Position numbers and translations under genes: made by a program. From Bradyrhizobium xenonodulans (GTDB lineage: Bacteria > Pseudomonadota > Alphaproteobacteria > Rhizobiales > Xanthobacteraceae), in contig NZ_CP089391.1 of the NCBI RefSeq assembly GCF_027594865.1, forward strand, positions 7,718,501-7,782,500: DNA of 64,000 nucleotides, given 5' to 3'. The notes under the pieces were generated by a model, which ran no database searches, was not told where the DNA came from, and saw nothing but the letters and a program-made list of their open reading frames with translations. Below, piece by piece: positions 25,821 to 34,325 of the stretch (position 1 is the stretch's first letter; each line of letters opens with the position of its first letter).

Positions 25821-27539
25821 CTAAAGCGCCGGTTTTGCGGCGTCGCCGAGATAGCCGTGCAGGGAGGCCACGACCTGCGCGCCCTCACCGATGGCGCCGC
25901 CGACGCGCTTGACCGAGCCGGAGCGGACATCGCCGACGGCGTAGACGCCGGGCACGGAGGTCTCCAGCGGGGCCACGAGCCGGCCCTGGTTCTGCTCGGA
26001 CTGCGCGCCCGTCACGACGAAACCGCCGCGATCGAGCGTAACGCCGCAGCCATCGAGCCAGCTGGTGGCGGGATCGGCGCCGACGAACAAAAAGAGATTG
26101 CGGATGTCGGCAAAATCCTCGTCATCCGACAGCCGGCTCTTCCAGCGGATGCGCCGCAGCAGCGAGGCCTCGTCGCCCTCGAGCGCGGTGATCTCGGTGT
26201 TGAACATCAGTTCGATGTTCGGCGTCGCTTCGATGCGCTCGATGAGATAGCGCGACATGCTGGCGCCCAGTCCGCCCCCGCGAATGATCATCAGCACTTT
26301 CTTCGCATGACCCGACAGGAACACGGCCGCCTGCCCCGCCGAATTGCCGGCACCGACCAGCGCCACTTCCTCGCCGGCGCACAGCTTCGCCTCGACTGGG
26401 GAGGCCCAGTACCAGACGCCGCGCCCCTCGAACGTGTCGAGGTTCGCGATCTCAGGCCGGCGATAGCGCGCGCCGCTCGCGACCACCACCGCGCGCGAGC
26501 GCAGGGGATCGCAGCCGTCAAGCGCCACGGAAAACGCGCCGTCCTTGCGCGTGCAGTCGAGCGACTTCACGGTGACAGGAATCATGATGTCGGCGCCGAA
26601 CTTCTGCGCCTGGGTGAACGCACGCGCGGTCAGCGCCTGGCCGGAGATGCCGGTCGGAAAGCCCAGATAGTTCTCGATGCGCGCGCTGGCGCCGGCCTGG
26701 CCGCCAAAGGCGCGGATGTCGAGCACGGCGACCGACAACCCTTCGGAGGCCGCATACACGGCGGTGGCGAGCCCCGCCGGTCCGCAGCCGACGACGGCGA
26801 CGTCATAGATGCGGTCGTCCTTGGCCCCGCCGATCATGCCGATGGCGCGGGCAAGCTCGGTCTCATTGGGGTTGCGCAGCACCGCGCCGTCAGCCGCGAC
26901 GACCAGCGGCCAGTCCTCCGGCTTCGGCGAATAGCGCGCGATCACCTCCGCGGCGTCGCGGTCGCGCTCGGGGTCGAGCAGATGATGCGGCTGGCCATTG
27001 CGGGTAAGGAAACCCTGCAGCCGGACGACGCCGACCGAATGCGACGGACCGATCAGCACCACGCCGCCGACGCCGCCCTGGAGCAGATTGACCCGGCGCA
27101 GGATCAGCGCGCGCATGATGCGCTCGCCGAGCTCGGCCTCGGCGACCAGCAGCGCGCGCAGGCGATGCGGCGCCAACAGCAGCGTCTCGACATCGCCTTC
27201 GGCGCGGCCGTCGACCAGCGCCGGCTGGCCCGAGAGCTGGCTGAGCTCGGCCAGGAATTGTCCCGGCCCCTGGTCGATCAGCGGCGTGACGTTGCCGAGC
27301 CCGTCGCGCTGCGTGATGGCGACATGGCCCTTCAGCACGACGAACATGCCCGGCCCGGGCTTGCCGGTCTCGAACAGGAATTCGCCGTCGACGTAGGAGC
27401 GGACCTCGCCGAAATGCCTGATACGCTCGATCTCGGCGGGCGTCAGCGTCGGGAAGGTCTGCTCGGGGCGGATGAACCGCGCCATCTGCGCGTCACCGCC
27501 GGTTCGTTGCTGTCCGTCCTGCCCCATTGCCACTTTCAT
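25821..27539 (-). CDS. Cyclic-nucleotide-binding domain fused to a thioredoxin-reductase-like flavoprotein
   Basis: About 572 residues. An N-terminal cNMP-binding fold covers roughly 20-140 (GEFLFETGKPGPGMFVVLKG and a phosphate-binding-like FLAELSQLSGQPALVDGRAE). A linker of about 100 residues resembles a thioredoxin-like fold (VLIGPSHSVGVVRLQGFLTR). From about 245 a thioredoxin-reductase-type domain follows: VAVVGCGPAGLATAVYAASE, GGQAGASARIENYLGFP, VALVGAGNSAGQAAVFLS and the FAD-binding end GVYAVGDVR. The place of the active-site CxxC reads YWASPVEAKLC, so disulfide chemistry is absent. It probably oxidises NAD(P)H under control of a nucleotide or other effector. Start ATG 27539 is one of three close choices. 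Confidence 0.85.
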   Translation of the reverse strand: MKVAMGQDGQQRTGGDAQMARFIRPEQTFPTLTPAEIERIRHFGEVRSYVDGEFLFETGKPGPGMFVVLKGHVAITQRDGLGNVTPLIDQGPGQFLAELSQLSGQPALVDGRAEGDVETLLLAPHRLRALLVAEAELGERIMRALILRRVNLLQGGVGGVVLIGPSHSVGVVRLQGFLTRNGQPHHLLDPERDRDAAEVIARYSPKPEDWPLVVAADGAVLRNPNETELARAIGMIGGAKDDRIYDVAVVGCGPAGLATAVYAASEGLSVAVLDIRAFGGQAGASARIENYLGFPTGISGQALTARAFTQAQKFGADIMIPVTVKSLDCTRKDGAFSVALDGCDPLRSRAVVVASGARYRRPEIANLDTFEGRGVWYWASPVEAKLCAGEEVALVGAGNSAGQAAVFLSGHAKKVLMIIRGGGLGASMSRYLIERIEATPNIELMFNTEITALEGDEASLLRRIRWKSRLSDDEDFADIRNLFLFVGADPATSWLDGCGVTLDRGGFVVTGAQSEQNQGRLVAPLETSVPGVYAVGDVRSGSVKRVGGAIGEGAQVVASLHGYLGDAAKPAL

Positions 27540-27584
27540 GCACTCCAAAAATTCCGGTCGCCGGATCTCAATTGCCGGCGGACT

Positions 27585-27776
27585 TCAAACACCGGTCTTG
27601 CCAGCGGTCCCCTCATCTAGGGAACCATCGTCGTTCTGCGAGGGGTCGGTGCTTGCGGCGCGTTCGCGCGCCTGCAGCTTCCGTCGCTTCAGGTTTTCGC
27701 GCAGCGCCGATTTCAGGCGGTCGTCGCGGGACGATCTCGCCTGTCTCGTGCTCTTGTCGTTCTCGTCAGCCATCAC
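27585..27776 (-). CDS. Small charged conserved protein
   Basis: A 63-residue highly charged protein (RSSRDDRLKSALRENLKRRKLQARERA) with no signal or membrane segment. ATG codons at 27776 and 27773 follow each other. Very short, basic and helix-prone; similar small proteins occur widely in Bradyrhizobium by my recollection, but I cannot name a domain. It lies 45 bases upstream of the oxidoreductase fusion on the same strand and may be co-transcribed. Confidence 0.6.
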   Translation of the reverse strand: MMADENDKSTRQARSSRDDRLKSALRENLKRRKLQARERAASTDPSQNDDGSLDEGTAGKTGV

Positions 27777-28090
27777 AGGTCCAATACAGCGGTCAGGGAT
27801 AACATGACCAGGGAATGCGGCAGCTCAAGAGGCCCGCGTGAACGGATCGTGCGAAACGCGAAATGGACCGAATCCGGGACGTGTGCCAACTGGCCAGTTG
27901 GCCGGGGATATCAGGATCAAAATCCGTAGAAAGCCGGCCGTTTCCCGCCAGATCGGGCATTTTGGGCCTGATATCGCCCTGATTTTCTCGTTTTGGCCTG
28001 CCTTGCAAGCTTGCACAGGAGGGGGGCTTGTGGCAGATATCGGCCCGCTTGGTAGGCCCCTCGTGGCGGCCGATTCTTGTCCCAGCACAT
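27777..28090. other. Intergenic region with palindromes upstream of tRNA-Thr
   Basis: No gene seen in these 314 bases. It contains an 18-bp perfect palindrome, GCCAACTGGCCAGTTGGC, at 27885-27902, and a GATATCAGG/CCTGATATC pair about 50 bases apart just after it. The promoter for tRNA-Thr should also lie here. Confidence 0.5.
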
Positions 28091-28165
28091 GCTGCCGTAG
28101 CTCAGTGGTAGAGCACTCCATTGGTAATGGAGAGGTCGACAGTTCAATCCTGTCTGGCAGCACCA
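28091..28165 (+). tRNA. tRNA-Thr (GGT)
   Basis: A 75-base tRNA starting GCTGCCGTAGCTCAGTGG, with acceptor pairs GCTGCC/GGCAGC, an anticodon arm CTCCATTGGTAATGGAG giving anticodon GGT, a T-arm GACAGTTCAATCCTGTC and encoded CCA. It decodes ACC/ACU. No element appears integrated at it. Confidence 0.97.
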
Positions 28166-28224
28166 TTTTTCGGGTTCAATCACGCACAGATCGGCAGTCT
28201 CGCGGCGGCAAACGCCCGAGTTTT

Positions 28225-28740
28225 GCTTCCGTCTTGCGCCCTCTCTGGTGAAGAGGGCGCAGGGAAGGCCGGGTGCCGGCTGGCACCCATGATCCGCTGC
28301 GCCAAGACTTTGCACACGCAAATGCGCCAGCGGGACAACAGGTGGGCCGGAAAACACCCGGCCTTCCCTGCGCGATGGGTTGACGGCTTATGCGCGCTCT
28401 CCCCGGAGCCGAGTTCCTTCTGGCCTCCGTCGCCTCGCGAATTGGCGATGCATCGAGACCCGGTAGAGCCTCAAAGCATCTCCGCAAGGCTTGACCGTAG
28501 CAACGACGGTCAGGACCACACGGTTTCGCCGTACGCAGCGGTCCGGCTCCGCCCCGCAGGGCTTCGCCAGACACAGGCGCCGTCCGTTCCGCAGGGAGGA
28601 AGGACCTCACGAGGTTCATCTCGCCCTGGTCCCGCCTTCCCATGCCCGGCGCTGCCGCGTCCACCGCACCCCGGCCCACGTTCGTTGCGACGTACGATCG
28701 CCCCTCTCCCTGGGTCGGGATGCGCGGATAGTGCCGCAAA
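28225..28740. repeat. Dispersed ~500-bp intergenic repeat with a 19-bp inverted stem
   Basis: The segment begins near a hairpin whose arms GCGCAGGGAAGGCCGGGTG (28257-28275) and its exact complement (28355-28373) flank about 80 bases. It continues with GC-rich sequence through CCTTCTGGCCTCCGTCGCC and GTACGATCGCCCCTCTCC. Long frames on both strands have no start signals and look like translation of repeat DNA. Such a sequence recurs in Bradyrhizobium genomes as I recall. The rest of the 28166-29039 gap holds no gene. Confidence 0.65.
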
Positions 28741-28837
28741 TCCGAATTTCGGTAAAGTGGAATATTTTTGTGGAGGAGGGTTGACGAGGTTTTGGGGCGG
28801 CGGGTGTTTTGCCCGACGGGTCAGATCGGCGCCGGCG

Positions 28838-28919
28838 ATAGGATGGTTCGAGCGAAGCGACGCGGGCAAATTCCAATTCAGAACGGCGATGGGTTTCGCC
28901 GCGCTCCAGCCGTCCTACA
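28838..28919. repeat. Degenerate family 2 inverted repeat
   Basis: Contains ATAGGATGG...CGAGCGAAGCG on the left and GATGGGTTTCGCCGCGCTCCAGCCGTCCTAC on the right, the same consensus as the GTAGGATGGG...CCCATCC elements at 29672, 30320 and 31675, but more diverged. It lies about 120 bases upstream of a secreted-protein gene. Confidence 0.55.
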
Positions 28920-29039
28920 CGCCGGATCGTACCGACGCGATTGACCCGAGGCAGAAATTGCCTTCGTTGGCGCCGAGAGGGCAAGAAGTTGAACTTGGGG
29001 CCGCGCGTGATATCGTGATTGGATCAGCAGGAGGAAGTC

Positions 29040-29567
29040 TTGCCAGTATTCATTGCCGCAATCGTTGCATTTCTTTTGAGTATCGCAGGCGCAAGCGCAA
29101 CCCCTCGTCAGCTTTACGGTAAGGGAATTGAAATCCAATACAGCGTGACGGCAACGGCAGAAACGCCGCGAGGCCTCCGTAGTGTCGGATCAAGCGTTAA
29201 TCGTACCATCTATGTCAGTAGCACCGGGCGGCTTTTCGAACGGGCCGTCTGGGTAAAGCCGGGCGGCCTGGGTACAGGGGTTTCGGACAACGTTCCGGGC
29301 GCGACGACCAATAAGGCAGGCGAGGCGCGCGGAATGTCCTTCCGAGGAAACGATCTTGTCGCCCACGTTGCTTATACATCCGGCGCGGGACAGATGACGA
29401 TTCACTTTGACCCGACCTTCTCGACTTGCGAAGGATCCGTGAGGTTCGGAAGCGAGGGAGGGAGCAAAGCAATCTCTCGGCAAATCAATGGACAAATCCG
29501 TCAGGCCCACTCGTTGCAAGCATCCAACGTGACTTGCAGAGTGACATCAGGCAATCCATTGCAATAG
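29040..29567 (+). CDS. Secreted beta-rich protein (paralogue A)
   Basis: A 175-residue exported protein. TTG at 29040 directly follows GGAGGAAG, and the first 20 residues (MPVFIAAIVAFLLSIAGASA) form a signal peptide; the frame upstream to 29019 lacks such a site. The mature part has GIEIQYSVTA, TIYVSSTGRLFERAV, a conserved cysteine in FDPTFSTCEGSVRF and a second in NVTCRVTSGN. The order and spacing match the protein at 32838-33383, so the two are paralogues. Function unknown; the two cysteines could form a disulfide in the periplasm. Confidence 0.72.
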   Translation: MPVFIAAIVAFLLSIAGASATPRQLYGKGIEIQYSVTATAETPRGLRSVGSSVNRTIYVSSTGRLFERAVWVKPGGLGTGVSDNVPGATTNKAGEARGMSFRGNDLVAHVAYTSGAGQMTIHFDPTFSTCEGSVRFGSEGGSKAISRQINGQIRQAHSLQASNVTCRVTSGNPLQ

Positions 29568-29671
29568 CGGGATTACTCCGAGGGATGGAAGCCACGGCGC
29601 GACCGATTCCGGGCATCCGCGATCTCGCATCGAAATGAGCGCATCGAGGGCGGAGCTTTAGGATCGAAGCT

Positions 29672-29750
29672 CGTAGGATGGGTTGAGCTCTTGCGAAACC
29701 CATCACGTCGGCGGTTGAAGATGATGAGTATCGCACCACCCATCCTCCGC
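29672..29750. repeat. Family 2 inverted repeat (copy 2)
   Basis: CGTAGGATGGGTTGAGCTCT on the left, CCACCCATCCTCCG on the right. Same outer arms and internal GCGAAACCCATCA as the copy at 30320. Located between a secreted-protein gene and the convergent nucleotide-binding protein. Confidence 0.7.
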
Positions 29751-29754
29751 TCTA

Positions 29755-30231
29755 TCAATCGTCGTCACCCACCCGCTGCCCCGTAAACCGATTGTCGGCG
29801 CGGCGCAGCCGCCGGCAGAGCTCGCGATTGATGTTCTGCAGTACGATCACATAAGCGTGGATATCGGCCTTGTAGCAGGCGTAGAGATTTTGCGCGGTCA
29901 GCTCGTACAGCACCGTCGGTGCCTCTGCGACCACCGTGGCGGAGCGGTTCTGCATTTCGATCAACGACATTTCGCCGAAGAAATCACCACGCTCCAGAAC
30001 GGAGATCGGGATGACGCGCCCCGCATGCGCCCGTTTGCTCACCGCCAGCCGGCCGGATTCGACGATGAACATCGAACGTCCTGGCTCGCCCTCCGACACG
30101 ACGGTCGCGCCGGCATCGAAGCGACGCTGGACCAGCATCGACATCAGAAGGTCGAGGCCTGCGTCCGGCAGACCGCCGAAGAACGGCGTCGCGAGCAGGA
30201 ACGCTTTCAGGTCGGGGGTACTGACAACCAT
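29755..30231 (-). CDS. Cyclic-nucleotide-binding domain protein
   Basis: A 158-residue protein that is essentially one cNMP-binding domain: ATVVSEGEPGRSMFIVESGRL, then the phosphate-binding cassette FFGEMSLIEMQNRSATVVAE with the Glu and Arg residues that contact cyclic nucleotides. No DNA-binding or catalytic domain follows; the short C-terminal helix (NINRELCRRLRRADNRF) could mediate contacts. It may act as a cAMP/cGMP-responsive partner protein. It stands alone between two family 2 repeats. Confidence 0.87.
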   Translation of the reverse strand: MVVSTPDLKAFLLATPFFGGLPDAGLDLLMSMLVQRRFDAGATVVSEGEPGRSMFIVESGRLAVSKRAHAGRVIPISVLERGDFFGEMSLIEMQNRSATVVAEAPTVLYELTAQNLYACYKADIHAYVIVLQNINRELCRRLRRADNRFTGQRVGDDD

Positions 30232-30319
30232 TGCGAGAGGATACGCCGCGTCGCCATCTGCGACAAGCAGGGCGTTGACGACACCAAACGTCTTTGAGCA
30301 AGGCGGTCAGCGAAAGCTT

Positions 30320-30407
30320 CGTAGGATGGGTAGAGCCCTTGCGAAACCCATCATGCTTCCGCGTAGACAAAGTGTGATGGGTTTCGCTTCGCTCTACCCA
30401 TCCCACG
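30320..30407. repeat. Family 2 inverted repeat (copy 3)
   Basis: CGTAGGATGGGTAGAGCCCT and its near complement ending CGCTCTACCCATCCCACG form a long imperfect stem, with GCGAAACCCATCA/TGATGGGTTTCGC inside. The right arm overlaps the last codons and stop of the ferric-reductase-like gene, whose end has therefore been shaped by the repeat. Confidence 0.75.
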
Positions 30408-31023
30408 CACTGCTGCTGCGCAGCGACCGCTTTCGCCAAAGATCCGCGATCACTTTGACGACCGCAGCAAAGACCAGCGCGCACAGCACGGCTTTCGACA
30501 TCGTCTCCATCGTGCCCTCGATCAAGAGGCAATGGACCACACTGCCGGCGACGATGACGATGGCGAGAGGAATATGGACGATGCGCCAGGTTCGCAGGCG
30601 CAGGCCCAATCGCCGGCGCAGCAGCGCCAGCAGTGCGACGGCGAAGATGGCCCACATCGCGGTGACGCCGAAGGGGGAGAACGGCGTCGGCGATGCATAG
30701 GTCAGCGCGTCGATCATGTCGGGCGGACTGGTGATCCAGAGGCCGGCGACGTGGATCAATATCGCCGCCACCAGTGCGCCGCCGATCCAGTGATGGGCGC
30801 GCCGGCCGCGATAGGCGGACAGGCCCGGCAGATATCCGCCGATCAGCAGGGGCTGAACGAGCACGAGACCGAGGGCGATGATCCCTGCGAAGCCGGCGAG
30901 GATGTAAACCGGGCCGCGCCAGGCGAGCTGCTCGCTTGTCGCAGCAAGCGCGATGGGCACACCAATGGCCAAGGCGAGGGCGGCCCAGATCAGGGTCGCC
31001 TGAACCGCTCTTCCCTCGCTCAT
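30394..31023 (-). CDS. Ferric-reductase-like transmembrane protein
   Basis: A 209-residue integral membrane protein with six hydrophobic helices. Histidines in RAHHWIGGALVAAILIHVAGL and in WRIVHIPLAIVIVAG and VVHCLL are placed on two helices as for heme ligation in the ferric reductase/MsrQ fold. No FAD or NAD domain is present, so it would need a partner for electron supply. It lies 12 bases downstream of a Tat-exported dioxygenase-like gene, which suggests the pair works as a membrane electron donor plus periplasmic partner. That interpretation is inference. Confidence 0.8.
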   Translation of the reverse strand: MSEGRAVQATLIWAALALAIGVPIALAATSEQLAWRGPVYILAGFAGIIALGLVLVQPLLIGGYLPGLSAYRGRRAHHWIGGALVAAILIHVAGLWITSPPDMIDALTYASPTPFSPFGVTAMWAIFAVALLALLRRRLGLRLRTWRIVHIPLAIVIVAGSVVHCLLIEGTMETMSKAVLCALVFAAVVKVIADLWRKRSLRSSSAWDG

Positions 31024-31035
31024 TCGCTGGCCCGG

Positions 31036-31539
31036 TCAGGCCGACTGAAGGACGAAGTGCGCCTCGAGGCTGGTTTCCTTGGCGCTTCGCATCACCGGCC
31101 GCAGGAAGACCGTTCTGAATTCGCCGCTATCATAGGCGAGATGGCCATGCGGCTGGCCGAAGATCGGAATGATCTGCGGCATCTCGAGCCGGAATTTTCC
31201 GTCCTTGTCGGTGAGCGTGGCGCCGTGACTCTGCGGCTCGTGCTCCTGACCTTCGACCGTGTGCGCCCAGATCTGGATGCGCTGACCGGCGAGCGGAGCC
31301 CCGTCACCGGCGCGGCGTACGGTGCCGCTCATCCAGAAGCCGCCCTTGCCGATCCGCTCAACGACCGCCGCGCCCTTGCGGTAGTTGTTGGCGCCGCCCG
31401 ACATCGTCTCGGTCGGTGCGATGCCGTCCGCGCGGGCGGGCAACAGCAGGCCGGACACGCCGGCCGTCAGAACGCCGGTTGCGAGGACGGAGCCGCCGGC
31501 AGCGAGGAGATTGCGGCGGTTGAGTACGACGATGGTCAT
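31036..31539 (-). CDS. Tat-exported intradiol-dioxygenase-like protein
   Basis: A 167-residue protein with a Tat-type leader (LNRRNLLAAGG, followed by a hydrophobic stretch). The mature part resembles the beta-sandwich of protocatechuate/catechol intradiol dioxygenases: SGTVRRAGDGAPLAGQRIQIW, TLTDKDGKFRLEMP and QPHGHLAYD, which keeps the His-x-His pair of iron ligands. Neither of the two tyrosine ligands is visible at its usual place, so typical ring cleavage is doubtful. AGGAGG precedes ATG at 31539. It is followed closely by the ferric-reductase-like gene. Confidence 0.7.
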   Translation of the reverse strand: MTIVVLNRRNLLAAGGSVLATGVLTAGVSGLLLPARADGIAPTETMSGGANNYRKGAAVVERIGKGGFWMSGTVRRAGDGAPLAGQRIQIWAHTVEGQEHEPQSHGATLTDKDGKFRLEMPQIIPIFGQPHGHLAYDSGEFRTVFLRPVMRSAKETSLEAHFVLQSA

Positions 31540-31674
31540 GTCAGTTCCTCCTGGCGAGCGTGCAGGGTGTTGCCGAAGGTACAACACCAGGCGCAAAACG
31601 CCCAGTTGCGAGGAAGGGCGCCACAGGTCGCAATAACAGTGTTGTGAACGGAGTGCAGGCCATTCGAACAGCAT

Positions 31675-31763
31675 CGCAGGATGGGGCCAGCGAAGCGAAC
31701 CGATCGATGCCTCGTTCGAGGGCGAAACATGATGGGTTTCGCAAGTGCTCTACCCATCCTGCG
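31675..31763. repeat. Family 2 inverted repeat (copy 4)
   Basis: CGCAGGATGGGGCCAGCGAA on the left and CTACCCATCCTGCG on the right, with GATGGGTTTCGC inside. It lies between the Tat-exported protein gene and the divergent flavin-dependent oxidoreductase. Confidence 0.7.
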
Positions 31764-31829
31764 CGCGGACACTACATGTGATGTTTCCAGACGCGCATCA
31801 TCGCGCAGACCTTCACTCCGGTACCCCGC

Positions 31830-32837
31830 ATGATTCCCTTCTCCGTGCTCGACCTCGCGCCCATCCGACAGGGCGGCGACGCGTCACAGGCGTTCCGCAA
31901 CTCGCTCGATCTGGCGCAGCATGCCGAGGCGTGGGGCTACAAGCGATTCTGGCTGGCCGAGCACCACAACATGACCGGCATCGCCAGCGCGGCGACGTCG
32001 GTGGTGATCGGGCATGTCGCGGGCGGGACCAAGACGATCCGGGTCGGGTCCGGCGGGGTCATGCTGCCGAACCATTCGCCGCTCGTCATCGCCGAGCAGT
32101 TCGGCACGCTGGAATCGCTTTATCCAGGGCGGATCGATCTCGGGCTCGGCCGCGCGCCCGGCACCGACCAGTTCACGGCGCGGGCGCTGCGCCGCGACCT
32201 CGCCACCAGTTCAGAGAACTTTCCGCATGACGTGCTGGAGTTGCAGGCGCTGCTCGGCGATGTGCAACCGAATCAGGCGATCCGCGCCGTGCCCGGCATG
32301 GGCACGAAGGTGCCGCTCTGGATCCTTGGGTCGAGCACCTTCGGCGCGCAGCTTGCGGCGATGCTCGGCCTGCCGTTCGCGTTCGCCTCGCATTTCGCGC
32401 CGCAGATGATGATGCCGGCGTTGCGCGAATATCGTGCGCGCTTCGAGCCCTCGGCGCAGCTCGACAAGCCCTACGCGATGGTCGGCGTCAATGTGTTCGC
32501 CGCGGACAGCGATGCGGAGGCGCAGCGGATGTTCTCCTCGCTGCAGCAGCAGTTCATCAATCTGCGCCGCGGCACGCCGGGGCCCCTCCCGCCACCGACT
32601 GACGACATGGACGCGCTGTGGTCGCCGGCGGAAAAGGCAATGGTCGGCCAGTCGCTGTCCTGCTCCGCGGTCGGCTCGCCTGATGTCGTCGAGGAGAAGC
32701 TGAAGGCGCTGATCGCCGAGACCGGCGCGGACGAGCTGATGACCACCGGCCAGATCTACGACCACGCCGCGCGGCTGCGCTCCTTCGAGATCGCGGCCGA
32801 CGTGCGCGACAGGCTGGCGGCGCAGCCGGCCGCGTGA
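31830..32837 (+). CDS. LLM-class flavin-dependent oxidoreductase (luciferase-like)
   Basis: A 335-residue protein of the bacterial luciferase-like monooxygenase family: [11 protein letters not shown] at the start, [28 protein letters not shown] and [14 protein letters not shown] are the standard blocks around the flavin-binding barrel. These enzymes use reduced FMN or F420; the sequence fits the FMN group common in proteobacteria. Substrate unknown. It is monocistronic and convergent with the secreted protein gene, the two stop codons being directly adjacent. Confidence 0.92.
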   Translation: MIPFSVLDLAPIRQGGDASQAFRNSLDLAQHAEAWGYKRFWLAEHHNMTGIASAATSVVIGHVAGGTKTIRVGSGGVMLPNHSPLVIAEQFGTLESLYPGRIDLGLGRAPGTDQFTARALRRDLATSSENFPHDVLELQALLGDVQPNQAIRAVPGMGTKVPLWILGSSTFGAQLAAMLGLPFAFASHFAPQMMMPALREYRARFEPSAQLDKPYAMVGVNVFAADSDAEAQRMFSSLQQQFINLRRGTPGPLPPPTDDMDALWSPAEKAMVGQSLSCSAVGSPDVVEEKLKALIAETGADELMTTGQIYDHAARLRSFEIAADVRDRLAAQPAA

Positions 32838-33383
32838 TCACTGGCCGAACACGTTGCCCTGGCGGACCTGGCACGAGGTGTTGGTCACCTCGATGCGGAT
32901 CAGCTCGATCGGCCGGTGCGACGTCAGGCCGGGATAACGGATCGGCGCACTGCCTTCCTTGCCGTGAATGACACGGAGCGTGCAGGAGGATGCGTCGTCG
33001 CCGAACGAGACGACGATGCGCCTTGCACCCGAGCCGGCGAACTTCTGGTCGGCGGCAATGCTGCGGCCCTCGAAGCGCCAGTTCAGCACCGACTTTCCCT
33101 CGCCCGAGACGGCCGAATTGACCAGGCGGTTGTTACGCCCTTTCCCGACCCTGTTGAAGCGGCTGAAAAAGCGGCCCTGGTCGCTGATGTAGAGCTGAAC
33201 CTCCGATGTCTGGTGGCCCGGCTTTTCCTCGCCGGTATCCAGAAATTTTTCGGTCCGGCTGTCCGTCCATGACAGATCGACCGAGATGCCGCGCAGCGGC
33301 GCCGGGGCAGCGAAAACCTCAGCCGGAGCCAGTCCCGGCAGGACGAGGAGTCCAACAGCGAGTCGCGCGGTCCACCCCTGCAT
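32838..33383 (-). CDS. Secreted beta-rich protein (paralogue B)
   Basis: A 181-residue protein with a signal peptide (MQGWTARLAVGLLVLPGLAP to VFAA). Mature segments RGISVDLSWTD, QLYISDQGRFFSRFN, RIVVSFGDDASSCTLRV and TNTSCQVRQGN align in order with the protein at 29040-29567, including two cysteines. ATG at 33383 follows GAGGGG; an upstream ATG at 33407 is less likely. It starts about 50 bases after (upstream of, in transcription) the end of the amidohydrolase gene and is transcribed in the same direction, but nothing shows a functional link. Function unknown. Confidence 0.75.
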   Translation of the reverse strand: MQGWTARLAVGLLVLPGLAPAEVFAAPAPLRGISVDLSWTDSRTEKFLDTGEEKPGHQTSEVQLYISDQGRFFSRFNRVGKGRNNRLVNSAVSGEGKSVLNWRFEGRSIAADQKFAGSGARRIVVSFGDDASSCTLRVIHGKEGSAPIRYPGLTSHRPIELIRIEVTNTSCQVRQGNVFGQ

Positions 33384-33433
33384 GATTGCCCCTCTGCCGG
33401 TCGCCATCTCCTCCGCAGGATATCCCGATTCGT

Positions 33434-34312
33434 TTACTCGTCCGGAAAGCCGAACAGCTTCGCCGGATTGTGCACCAGAATCTTCTCCAGCTCGGCCTGA
33501 TCGGGCGCGTAGCGGTACATCAGCTCGAGCAGGTCGGCGTCGTTCGGCGGCTGCTTGACCGACACCGGATGCGGCCAGTCGCTGGCCCAGACGCAGCGGT
33601 CAATGGCGGCCTCGATATAGGCGCGCGCGATCGGGATCACGTCGTCGTAAGGAGCACCGGCCTTCGAGGTCTTCTCGCCGAGCGACAGCATCACCCAGAA
33701 ATTGCCCTTGGCGAGCAGCTCCAGCATCTTGCGCAGGTTCGGATCGTTCCTAGCGGCCTCGGGGTCGGGCCGGGCCATGTGGTCGATCAGCACGGGCACG
33801 TCGAGATTTTCGTATTTGGCCACGCTGGACATGATGCCGTCCTTCTCGGGCTGGATCTTGACGTACCAGCCGAGCTCGCGGATGCGCGCAATCGCGCGGG
33901 CAAAGTCCGCATCCGACAGCACCGCGCCGAGCTCCTGGCGGAAGCTGAAGCGCGCGCCGCGCACGCCGGCGTCATGCAGCGTGGCAAGATAGGAGTCGCT
34001 CGCCTCGGCGAACACCAGCGCGTTGGCGCAGCCGCGATAGTTCGGGCCCATGGCGGCGAGACCGTCGAGCACGACGGAATGATCCGCGCCATAGGTCGTG
34101 GTCTGCACGATGATGCCGCGCTCGATGCCGAGCGTCTTGTGGACGCGCAGCGCCGCTTCCCAGGTGGCCGTCGGCATCCGGTAGGCCGCGCCGGGACGCT
34201 CCGGATATTTGTCGATGGGACCCAGCACATGAAACTGGCTGTCGACGGTCTTCGGCGGCGGTGCCTTGACCGGGCGGCGCGGATTGGGATCGAACGGCAG
34301 ATAGGTCGGCAT
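33434..34312 (-). CDS. Amidohydrolase family protein (dicarboxylate/lactone hydrolase-like)
   Basis: A 292-residue TIM-barrel hydrolase of the amidohydrolase-2 type related to 2-pyrone-4,6-dicarboxylate hydrolase. The first metal motif reads DSQFH (D24-x-Q26-x-H28), with glutamine in place of the more usual histidine; LIDHMARP and ASDWPHP provide the later histidine and aspartate. It probably opens a lactone or hydrolyses a ring-cleavage product. It is the last gene of a leftward catabolic run after RidA (13-base gap). Confidence 0.85.
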   Translation of the reverse strand: MPTYLPFDPNPRRPVKAPPPKTVDSQFHVLGPIDKYPERPGAAYRMPTATWEAALRVHKTLGIERGIIVQTTTYGADHSVVLDGLAAMGPNYRGCANALVFAEASDSYLATLHDAGVRGARFSFRQELGAVLSDADFARAIARIRELGWYVKIQPEKDGIMSSVAKYENLDVPVLIDHMARPDPEAARNDPNLRKMLELLAKGNFWVMLSLGEKTSKAGAPYDDVIPIARAYIEAAIDRCVWASDWPHPVSVKQPPNDADLLELMYRYAPDQAELEKILVHNPAKLFGFPDE

Positions 34313-34325
34313 GCGCTACGCTCCT

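Noticed and set aside
28121..29122. Rightward 333-residue frame after tRNA-Thr
   Set aside because: It translates the tRNA 3' end and dispersed repeats; no ribosome site and no protein-like pattern.
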